DNA from: Notospermus geniculatus
Taxonomy: Eukaryota > Nemertea > Pilidiophora > Heteronemertea > Lineidae
Length of the DNA stretch: 64,000 bases
Direction: 5' to 3'
Assembly: GCA_002633025.1 (NCBI GenBank)
Contig: NMRB01000601.1
Span: 187,209-251,208, forward strand
Shown here: positions 45,069-54,570 of the stretch, one piece after another
Numbering within the stretch: position 1 is the stretch's first letter
Layout of the letters: each line of letters opens with the position of its first letter
Program-made: the position numbers and the translations under genes
Notes under the pieces: model-generated
What the model was told of the DNA's origin: nothing
Databases searched by the model: none
Seen by the model: only the letters and a program-made list of their open reading frames with translations

Positions 45069-45074
45069 AATAAA
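45069..45074 (+). terminator. AATAAA polyadenylation signal, block C'
   Basis: Exact hexamer in the same sequence context as 40545-40550. Confidence 0.55.
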
Positions 45075-46331
45075 AATGCGATGATATTTTTCATGGTGTT
45101 TCGTTGTGGAAACATCCCCTCAAGACATCTCCTCCGTATACGCAACAGAGCCGAGAGTAACAGAACAGAGACTTTAGTCTCGGGGGATGGAGTGAAGCAG
45201 GAACATGTTTGAGCTCGAGCGTGGTGAGTCGTGAAAGTGATCATGAATGGCCTAGTGTGACATGTCGGCAAAGATGGCAGTAGTGAGCATTTGATACACG
45301 TGCTCATTCCCAGATTGTTCCAAAAGAGAGTCATCATCGTCACTATGGGAAAACTGCCTTTATAAACCCAGAGGGTTAATGTTTATGGTTTAAGGGATTG
45401 AAATTGACCATCCTTATTCACTGTGGGCTTATTTGCCATAGTTACCAGCCCATTGTGTGCCCAATTATGTAGTTACACAGTGCATTTGGCCACCAGCGCT
45501 TAGACCAGAAAGACGTATTCCTGAAGGACCTCTGTATGTATGCTTTAGAAGTTAACCAGTACAACCCCTGAAGGACGTACCGCTGAAGATGGAGTGTTTT
45601 ATACGTTTGCCCACAGAAAGCTTTTCGTTTACGTTTCGTCTTGGGACATGGCATCTTAACCTCTCTATTGCCTGGGTCCTCTTGTTGTGAATCGTGATAT
45701 CAATAGAATGTATATACAATATATTTCATGAGTGATTGTCCTATCGATTAAAAAAGCAATGTTAACAAGTGGTACAGCTGTCCGGGACTGGTTTGGGTTT
45801 CGCCGGTGTAACAAGAGCACAAACGAGCCCGCTATCAAGTGTCATTTGAGCAACTAGAATTTGAGGAAATTGCTGTTCAGCCACGTGTTGTTTGAGTGTG
45901 TGTTCTGAAGTCCCCTTTGAGCCTACCACGGATAGGCCTAGTTGTAATATCAGCACGAAACAAGTAAGTGAGAAAATAAATGGTTTTTTTTCGTGTAATC
46001 TGAATATGAATACTGGAACAAACCACCGTCATGTTTAGACTTGACAGATACGGTTATATAATAGGAATATAGATGTGCCGCTTTCGTGCATATGAAGCGT
46101 TTTCCACTGTTATAAAGTCTCAAAGCGTATCACATTATTATCCTAACTTGAAACCTGGCAAATCGAGGAGCAGCTCATCAAACGCCCATCAATTGGTCGT
46201 ATGAATAAAAACTAGTAAATGGTTTTACTTGAATTTTGCAGTACAAATGCACTAGGCAATGCTGTACAAATCTGAAGTAAAAGCATTTGGTACTCTTTAT
46301 TCATATGACCAATTGTTATTCTACCACTTGA

Positions 46332-46388
46332 ATCGAATCCGTGACCTCTCGGTCTCTGGGCCGACGTTCAACCACTGCCACCACTCTT
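46332..46388 (-). repeat. tRNA-derived SINE fragment
   Basis: On the minus strand it reads 'gtggtggcagtggttgaac' (A-box-like) and, about 35 bp on, 'gtcacggattcgattcaag' (B-box-like). The spacing is tRNA-like but the stems do not pair as a functional tRNA. Confidence 0.4.
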
Positions 46389-46699
46389 TCCAATGTACAT
46401 GTACGTTGCAGTCTAGCGGCCACTACTCTAGACGTACGATATGCCCCAACTAAGAGCCTTATACATGTACCATTCTGTCCTTATGTAAACAGTAATCGTC
46501 ACCCCTCGGTACGTCTCGGCGTATCTCATGGTTATGTTGATCTTTTTCTCCGTGATTTATTCCGCTGAGACCCCATCATCCGATAATACCCAACCTTATA
46601 AACCTAATCGTCTTATCATGAAGTGAGCATATCAGAAAAGTTGGCTTGATTAATTATCAGACTAAGTCCGAATAATCTCTTTCTCGTAATGTATTAGAC

Positions 46700-46792
46700 A
46701 TTGGGTGATTTCAAAGTTGGTTTTAACACCGGTTTTACAATGCATTAAAGCATTATAAAACCGGTCTTAAAACAAACTTTGAAATCACCCAA
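46700..46792. repeat. Palindromic MITE (CATTGGGTGATTTCAAAG ends)
   Basis: 'cattgggtgatttcaaagtt' pairs with 'aactttgaaatcacccaatg', and 'accggttttacaatgc' pairs with 'gcattataaaaccggt'. The element abuts the ORF at 46814. Confidence 0.85.
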
Positions 46793-46813
46793 TGTGTATT
46801 TGTCGTCACAGCC

Positions 46814-47047
46814 ATGGCGCACTCCCGGGAGCACTGTGCCCTGCCTGCATTCGGTTGTTCGTCGCGGTGTGGCGTGGACCCGAGAGGTTCGTTTGGACTC
46901 GAGGAGGCAAGACTTTTTAACCACGCGGATCGAGCCCCGCAGAACAGACTTTGTTTTGGCCCTCTTGGTGGCGTTGGATCCAAGGACTTTCAGGACAAAT
47001 CTGTCGTCAGTGGCAAAACTGAACTCCCCTCATCCGTTTGCGAATAA
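46814..47047 (+). CDS. Unrecognised 77-codon GC-rich ORF; possible terminal exon
   Basis: The frame begins MAHSREHCALPAFGCSSR and ends in PSSVCE before a stop. A splice-acceptor-like 'gtcgtcacag' lies just upstream, and an AATAAA is about 200 bp downstream (near 47252). The region is clearly richer in GC than its surroundings, and a second overlapping frame (46779-47093) is also open. No family is recognised. It could be a retroposed fragment, a terminal exon of an unseen gene, or chance. Confidence 0.2.
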   Translation: MAHSREHCALPAFGCSSRCGVDPRGSFGLEEARLFNHADRAPQNRLCFGPLGGVGSKDFQDKSVVSGKTELPSSVCE

Positions 47048-47412
47048 TTGGACACGATTTAATGGTACTAAAGTATTTGGCAATAATCAATAGGCAGAAC
47101 ACATAGCATTTACATGTATCAATTTACCAATGGCATAAGAGCAGGTTCGGGATACCACAGCACAAAACCCAATGAAAAGACTGAAACTGTAGTTTAGGGA
47201 GAGAACTCTGTAAGTTATTCAACTTTTGTTCAATCCCATTTCATTTTTGAAATAAAACATGTTTAAACTAAACTAACTGTGGTTTTCGTGGGTTCGAACT
47301 GCTTGTGGAAGAACCAACACCCACTTCATCAGAATCTTCAAACTGTAATCTTGATTTAAAATTAACTTTCGCTCAAAAATATTGAGTGCGCCATTGGCCA
47401 GTACTAGGAAAA

Positions 47413-47642
47413 GGAGAGTAAGAAATAAAAGTGGAAAATAAGAAGTGCGTGGAATTTTGCGCGAATTTTTGAATTTCTCAAATTGGGAAAAAATATTTTC
47501 CCATTTTGAGAAATTTTCTTAAAATGACATGACGTTCTGATTTTTCGCGCGATATTTCTCAAAATGGGAAAAAATTTCTCCCAATTTGAGAAAATTCCAA
47601 AATTTCTCACTTCTTATTTTCCACTTTTATTTCTTACTCCCT
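47413..47642. repeat. AT-rich palindromic MITE, third locus
   Basis: 'agtaagaaataaaagtgga' and its inverse at the right end, with internal 'tctcaaattgggaaaaa' and 'tctcaaaatgggaaaaa'. Same family as 23455-23645 and 32565-32755. Confidence 0.85.
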
Positions 47643-48029
47643 CGAAAACAATTTCGGCGAAAATACAATAGAATCAAGTTCATGCTCAGAAGGATGTGCC
47701 CCACAACTGATTATCATTTTGATCAATCTTCCAAGTGTCATCTGTTTACCTTCGCTGAGAAAGGTGTCATCGACACCTGTCACAAAGACGGGGAGAGGGG
47801 ACCCAGCAGAAGCATATTACCTGGGCAACTGATTATAGAAAAGAGGCTTTTGGTATTAATTTTCATCCGCTTTTAATCCAATAGTTATTTATTGGATTGA
47901 CTAAGATGATTACTAACAAAGCCTTTATAGATAGGATTAAGGAGTACAATCCCTTGTTCGCTTGATAATTGAAAAGAATTTATCATTGAATCAACTGTGA
48001 TCCGCTTTGAAGGTAGTATAAGCCTATTT

Positions 48030-48833
48030 CAGGTTTTAAATTTGTCAGCTAAAATGTTGACAAGTTTTGATGTGTTGGAGTGGAGAGGACGCTCTCAGTG
48101 GTTCATCTGCCTTTCATGGATCAAGTGCTCTGTCACCGCAAGCAGGCAGGGTTGTGTGCACGTTCCTGTGCATTAGAGGCAAGGCACTGATACGTAGAGC
48201 TGCACGTGTAACTGAAGTACATCATAACTCTTAGGATCCCTGACTACCCGTCACGTGCTCCGGCATCTTCAAAGGTTCGACCACCGGGTTTATTTTATTT
48301 TCTGACGACCTGTTACGTTTTGTTGTTTAATTGTCACTCAGAAAAACTTTCTTGGCGATTTATCGAGGATCCAAAGAAAGAAGAGAAAACTTCCGACCAC
48401 CGGGATATAAAAAAACAGACAAAATCAGGTTTTAAATTTGTCAGCTAAAATGTTGACAAGTTTTGATGTGTTGGAGTGGAGAGGACGCTCTCAGTGGTTC
48501 ATCTGCCTTTCATGGAACAAGTGCTCTGTCACCGCAGGCAGGCAGGGTTGTGTGCACGTTCCTGTGCATTAGAGGCAAGGCACTGACACGTAGAGCTGCA
48601 CGTGTAACTGATATTAAGTACATCATAACTCTTAGGATCTCTGACTACCCGTCACGTGTTCCGGCGTCTTCAAAGGTTCGACCACCGGGTTTATTTTATT
48701 TTCTGACGAATGTTACGTTTTGTTGTTTAATTGTCACTCAGAAAAACTTTCTTGGCGATTTATCGAGGATCCAAAGATAGAAGAGAGCACTTCCGACCAC
48801 CGGGATATAAAAAAAAACAGACAAAGTTCAAAC
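48030..48833. repeat. Two tandem copies of a 394-bp unit
   Basis: The unit begins 'aggttttaaatttgtcagct' (about 48032 and 48426) and ends in 'ccaccgggatataaaaaaa'. The copies differ by scattered substitutions and small indels. The unit shows no open frame or RNA gene I recognise. A third, partial unit is not visible. Confidence 0.85.
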
Positions 48834-49847
48834 GGAGATAAAGGTAAGTTCTTTTACTGCTGAGTTTGTGGGGTACATGTACCTCTCATCACAAGCACAA
48901 AACACAAAAAAACACAAGCACGACGCACAAAAAAGCTACCACACACGAAACCGCAGCATGAAGAACCATTTCACCGGGCACGTATTGTAAACGACCCGAA
49001 CAAACATCGGCACGAATTACTGAATCCACTTTAAATTTTCGCCACTTTGTCGTCCATTGTGCCTCCAATAGCAATTTACACTTTCATTCGAGATTTCATC
49101 ACGCTTTCGCAAGAGAAATCCCTTATATCCGCTCTCTTAGCAATCCAATACGATTTAAACCATTTGTTATAATTGTACTTTGATGACATTGTAAATATCT
49201 CACGAAGAGTTGGCCGGACCGCCTGGTATTTTTGGAGATGAGCTGAGCAAATGTTTGATTTTCACACCGGACGATTACAACTGTCCGACATTTTGATCTC
49301 AGTCACCACCCAGCTGTCCAACATTTTCTGATTTGGCGGCGTCTGAGTTTGAAGGAAAATTTCGATACCAATGCTTGTTTGTGAAACTACTAAAAAATTA
49401 CAAATTACCTAGGCCTAAATGTAATGACATAATTCGTGAACGCAAAAGTGAACCGCTGACCATTTAAAAATAATCTTTGCTTCTGCGGGGGACTGAAAAT
49501 AATGCATAAGAACCCATATTTCAATCCCTTATAATAATATGTCCCTTTAAATACATGTAATATGTCCCTTTATTCTATTCTATGATCCTATATGACAACC
49601 CCCCACCCCCAGAGCATTATCAAAACCACCCCAGAAGATCCAATCCAGTTATATGCTCCGTGGTGATCGCTTCAATAGTCTTACCCGGTATATCAGACGA
49701 AATCGGCTTATGTGGTATTAAAGCTGCAATCTGGGACTGTATCATCCAGGTCCTCTGCATCCGTCATTAACATTGATAAACGCAGGAAGGACAGAGACTC
49801 AATCACCAGCATTCTGAAGGAAATGCATGGTGAGTTTTGGCAACCTA

Positions 49848-50003
49848 AGGGAGTTTAAGAAATCAAAGTATAAAAAACGTTAACTTTACGACAACGTTAT
49901 TTTTCATACTGCGAATTCACCAGATTATATATAGCTATTTTCGGTACAAAAAAAACGTTGTCGTGAAGTTAACGTTTATCGTTTGATTTCTTAGACTCCC
50001 TAT
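49848..50003. repeat. Palindromic MITE (GGGAGTTTAAGAAATC ends)
   Basis: 'gggagtttaagaaatcaaa' pairs with 'tttgatttcttagactccc', and 'acgttaactttacgacaacg' pairs with 'cgttgtcgtgaagttaacgt'. The best-preserved copy of the family at 2535 and 15463. Confidence 0.85.
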
Positions 50004-51546
50004 TTTATTCGAGGAATCCTCGATAAACGTTGCCTGACCGAGGTTTTGCGGAAACTCGCTGTTACTTGATATGAGTCGTTCTACACTTCGCATGTTCTTC
50101 GTGACTCACAGGACTAAAAAAAAGACATGAAATTGACAAAAGTTCGATTGACAAAGAAATATCGACGAAAGTATAATATATGACCGAAGAAAAGTTGTGA
50201 TGGATGACTTGATACTGTTTTTTTATCAACTGATATTCCTTGAAAGCTTCAAAAGGAACACCAGCGAGTCTAGAAAAACATTTTATCTCCGATAACTTGG
50301 TTAGACAAGGCGATAATATCGCCTTCACGGGCGATCCAATCATAAAACAAAAAGACAAAATAAAGTACGTCAGTGCTTCATCTGTCTTAGACCAGCATCA
50401 ATTACGCCTCCAGAGGATAAAAAGGGAACAATCGTATTAGATGGGTACTCAGGATTGATATGATCTACAGAACGATGTGTGAAATCCTCGATTGAGGGAA
50501 AGAATGATCATACGTCTTGCATCTTACCATCAAAGTGTTCCAAGAAGACAGCTAATGCGATTAAACGCTTGTAAACTTCAGCTTTGTCGCTAAGCTCTTT
50601 AGTTAGGTGGATATTGGCCAAGTCCATTATCGGTGGAAAGTAGCGGGGAACTGTCGATATAAAATACCGACTCAGCCATACTTAGAACAATCTATCTGTG
50701 GGAGAGAGGACTAACGCGACAGCCGTCGTCCGTGATCTTCGGTAAAGTGACAGAATACCGCAGTTGTTATCTCATCAAATTTAAGGTACTTTTTCTTTAT
50801 TATACGCTTTACTGTACCACTCCCGCCGTGGACGAATCTCCGCGTACCAGCAGTGACACAAGCAAATGGTATACAATCATGTATACATAAAAGACAACAG
50901 CTGATTGCATACCTTTTCAAAGAAATATTTTTTTTAAATTGATTTCTTAAAAGAAAAAACTAAAAACAAAAAACTTGTGCTTCTTCGCCGTTGCTTCCGA
51001 GAGCATACATTGAATATTTGTTTAATACATACTTTTTGTCGATTACACCCAACAAACATTACAATATTGAAATATCTCTATGAGTAATTTTTAGGTATAA
51101 AATCGCTTATGAAACAGTTTTGCCAGGCGCTCCAGGAATGTGCTGAAATAATTGGTCCATACAATGTGATTTTAAGAAACGAACTCTTCTAAAATACAAT
51201 GTATAAAGTTTCATATATGCTATCATTTTCTGTCAGGTAAATTGCTTTTATTTATTCTTGTAGTTATATTTTACAAGATATTTATTAAGCTGTTCAGTAT
51301 TGAATGGATGTAAAAAACCGCAGCTGTGCTGTTTTTGTCCAAGTGAAAAGAAACACATGTAAAATCAACGAGAAGAACACTTGCATTCCATATTCAAATA
51401 CTACAGATGTTATGGAACATATCGCTGCCATTCATGTCCGTGTTTAGATCAAAGGCACAACTGTTGATTATTGTCTTAAGCGACACGCATCGCATTCACA
51501 GCCGATACAACGTACTACACAGAGTGTCACTCATCAATCAGTGTCC

Positions 51547-51690
51547 TGATTGGTTGAATCGGCCACTGGAGAAATGACGTCATCAAAACGTGGAGGACTT
51601 GCAGCATTATTCATAACCACAGTGATGGTACTGCTCACTCTAACTTCGCCTTGGGGCATTAAATAAACAAGACGGTTTATCTGCGATTAG
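51547..51690 (+). promoter_or_regulatory. Candidate promoter and non-coding first exon upstream of Dmbx
   Basis: Inverted CCAAT (ATTGG, 51549-51553) is followed by a perfect CRE TGACGTCA (51575-51582) and, 110 bp later, a strong donor attag|gtaagt (51690/51691). The Dmbx start codon lies only 15 bases after an acceptor (57241), so at least one upstream 5' UTR exon is expected on this strand. This is one possible candidate. A 30-codon ORF (51574-51666, MTSSKRGGLAALF...) with a hydrophobic core overlaps it and could be an upstream ORF. All inference. Confidence 0.2.
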
Positions 51691-52898
51691 GTAAGTAGGG
51701 AAACTTCTACAAATTCTTTTCTTTAATCTTTGAGAATTTATCGGGTGCTAAGCTGCTTACGAACTAGAGATGGTTTCACTTTCCTTTAATGCTTTGGTAC
51801 CACAGAGCATACTCTATTGTTTTGATTGAAGAGACAAAAGACACTCCATCCAGCCATGTATTTTTTAGATCCGGTACCCACTTCGAAATCTATCAACATT
51901 CGTATTTTCTGGCAGCAGAGTTTCATTCAAGCACTTTCTGTGAAATTGCAGGAGTCATTTTTTTAGTTAAATGAATTGCACCTGAACCAATGACCTGCGT
52001 TTTTATGTTACACCTAGGAGGGACCTTCCAAACAAAGGGTCATGAGCAATGACAACATATTCCTCTGACCCTGAATCCTTTTTGTAAATGAACAGAAAGT
52101 GCTTGAAACTCAGCTGCACAGATTATTCTGTAGAATCTTCTGTTTTTTCTAACAGTGTTCACCTTTGTCCTACATGACTGTAAAGATGCATTGCTTTCTT
52201 CACCCACCTGCAAAATTCAAAAATTTAAAATTTAACTCAAGTCCAGCAATGTTGTGCTTCGAGATTTGGAAAAGGTCCCTAGGTTGGCCTCCTTTTTTGT
52301 TATCATTTAATTTCATCGGCATGTGATTTCACCTGACTTACTTGGTTGAGAATAACAGTTTCGTAGATAAAATATTATGTGCTTTTGTTTTTTGCTTTTA
52401 ACACATCTATAGAAATGGATGAACATCATTTTTTAATATTTTAATTTGTCGCATTTCTGCTAATTTCTTTAACGCTGTAAAGAATTTATTTCATTCTTTA
52501 CCAAATAAGTGTACATTTATTTTATTGGGCATGTTCAACACCAGTTCTTAATTCATCATTTTAATCGCAATGCATGTGTATTAATATGATAGATACCCAT
52601 TGATTTTAATGTGTCATCTCTATGTATAGGCCAGCCAAATGCCATTGAAATCGACCGATTGAATTTTGAAGGTTTAGTTGGCAACTTCGGGCTTAGGTCA
52701 ATGTACATGTACACTGCCGTACTTATTGTGTCAAACAAAAGAATATTGGCTCTGGCATTTGAAGCCAATGTTCGTCGTAGGACTAAGCCCGCGATTACGG
52801 AGCCTGACCTAATTCGGCCACGCTGGGAAACAAATGGCTTCACAAAGGGTTTGTGACCGCGAAGCCATGATTGTTAACGGACGGGCGTGTCCGTATAC

Positions 52899-53138
52899 CT
52901 AGGAATCCACTGCTGATTTTCTGCGTTGCGACTTGCTTTGCAACCTGCTACCCGCGATTGAATACGGTCGCAAGGAACTGATACCGGTCGCCGATGATTG
53001 CCGACTGAAATTGACCACATCTTCGCCATTGGTGGAAATCACGTCCAGCGAGTCCACTACGGCGATCGAGTGCCCAGTTGCAAAGCAAGTCGCAACGCAA
53101 AATCAGCTTGAAAATCAATGGTGGATTCCTAGCTTTAA
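52899..53138. mobile_element. MITE with CTAGGAATCCAC ends, inverted relative to 29874-30106
   Basis: Left end 'ctaggaatccactgctg', right end 'caatggtggattcctag'. The interior 'ttgcgacttgctttgcaac' pairs with 'gttgcaaagcaagtcgcaac'. A 99-codon frame across it is not supported as a gene. Confidence 0.8.
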
Positions 53139-53236
53139 CCATATTGCTCATGCATTAATCGCAGCCTCAGAAATTACTAAAGTTGAGTCAACTAATAAGC
53201 GGTGTGAAAGCGGAGCCCCCTCTATCACATGAAGAG

Positions 53237-53312
53237 TGGGTTGACCGGGAATCGAACCCGGAACATTGTAGGTGGCAGGCGCCGACTATGTGTTTCCACC
53301 ACGTCGCTTTGA
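53237..53312 (-). repeat. tRNA-derived SINE head
   Basis: On the minus strand: 'gcgacgtggtggaaacacat', then 'gtaggtggca' (inverse), and a full T-arm-like 'ccgggttcgattcccggtc' with perfect 5-bp stem pairing and a B box. The acceptor and anticodon arms do not form, so it is not a functional tRNA. A paralogue with an incomplete T arm lies at 54650-54727. Confidence 0.55.
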
Positions 53313-53785
53313 CAGCCACTATATACTTATTCACCCTTAGAAAAAACAGAAGAATTTAACAGAATTTTCTGGCAGCAGAGTTTCATTCAAGCACTTTCTG
53401 TGAAATTACAGGAGTCACTTTTTAGTTACATGTAAATGAATTGCACCTGAACCAATGACCTGCGTTTTTATGTTACACCTATAGGAGGGGCCTTCCAAAC
53501 AAAGGGTCATGGGCAATGACATAATATTCCTTTGACCCTGAATCCTTTCTGTAAATTTACAGAAAGTGCTTGAAACTGCTGCGCAGATTATTCTGTAGAA
53601 TATTCTGTTTTTTCTAACAGTGTTCATCTTTGTCCTACAATGACTGTAGGTGCATTGCTTTCTTCACCCACCTGCAACATTCAAAAATTTAAACTTTAAC
53701 TCAAGTCCAGCAATGTTGTGCTTCGAGATTTGGAAAAAGTACTTAATAGGTTGGTCTCCGTTTTTGTCATCATTTAATTTCATCG

Positions 53786-53945
53786 GATAAAGTATATAAA
53801 GTCAATTTCCAGAATATTTAGCAAATTTTCGACCCCAACCGGGGTCTTCTTCAGGCTGGAACTTTAAAGTTCCAGCCTGAAGAAGACCCCGGTTGGGGTC
53901 GAAAATTTGCTAAATATTCTGGAAATTGACTTTATATACTTTATC
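53786..53945. repeat. Perfect 160-bp palindrome (two 80-bp arms, no spacer)
   Basis: Every base of 53786-53865 is matched by the inverse complement in 53866-53945; the centre is 'ggaactttaaagttcc'. Each arm contains its own inverted repeat (GACCCCGGTTGGGGTC). Neither arm occurs in the sister copy at the corresponding place (about 52307), where 'aatttcatcgg' continues directly. Confidence 0.95.
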
Positions 53946-54570
53946 ATATTGTGTGTCGATTTTTGTGCTCGCCTTCTCTTTGGATTTAATTTCATCGGCA
54001 TGTGATTTCACCAGTGACTTTACTTGGTTGAGAATAACAGTTTTGCAGATAAAATACATGTATTATGCGCTTTTGTTTTTTGCTTTTACACATCTATAAG
54101 AGATGGATGAACATCATTTTTTAATTTCTCCCATTTCTGCTAATTTTTTTAACGCTGTAAAGAATTGATTTCATTCTTTACTAAATAAGTGTGCATTTAT
54201 TTTATTGGGCATGTCCAACACCAGTTCTTAATTCATCATTTTAATCGCAATGCATGTGTATTAATATGATAGATACCCATTGATTTATGTGTCATCTCTA
54301 TGTATAGGCCAGCCAAATGCCATTGTCATCGACCGATTGAATTTTGAAGGTTTAGTTGGCTACTTTCGGCTTAGGTCAATGTACATGTACACTACCCTGT
54401 TTATTGTGCCAAACAAAAGAATATTGGCTCTGGCATTTGAAGCCAATGTTCGTACGACTAAGCCCGCGACTACGGAGCTTGGCCTAATTCGGCCACGCTG
54501 GGAAACAAATGGCTTCACAAAGGGTTTGTGACCGCGAAGCCATGATTGTTAACGGACGGGCGTGTCCGTA

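Larger units (their letters stand above)
40975..45342. repeat. Duplicated block C' (second copy of exons 13-19)
   Basis: Direct repeat of 37060-40818, longer because of a 1.2-kb foldback in intron 14 and shorter by the MITEs missing from its last introns. Confidence 0.9.
45343..51540. other. Repeat-rich intergenic stretch without a firm gene
   Basis: No conserved domain is recognised. It contains the palindrome at 46700-46792, an unassigned GC-rich ORF at 46814-47047, the AT-rich palindrome at 47413-47642, a 394-bp tandem pair at 48030-48833 and the palindrome at 49848-50003. A tRNA-like SINE fragment is at 46332-46388 on the minus strand. Confidence 0.55.
51885..54570. repeat. Diverged tandem duplication (about 51885-53160 and 53360-54570)
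   Basis: Shared, in order: 'ctggcagcagagtttcattc', 'cacctgaaccaatgacctgc', 'ggccagccaaatgccattg', 'aatattggctctggcatttg', 'cacaaagggtttgtgaccgc' and a tRNA-like SINE at the end. The second copy carries the perfect palindrome at 53786-53945 and lacks the element at 52899-53138. Apparent 80-90-codon frames near 52611 and 54280 are copies of each other with no recognised family. Confidence 0.8.

Noticed and set aside
53237-53312. Possible functional tRNA gene
   Set aside because: Only the T arm and B box are convincing; acceptor and anticodon stems do not pair, and a diverged copy sits in the tandem duplicate. It is a SINE head.
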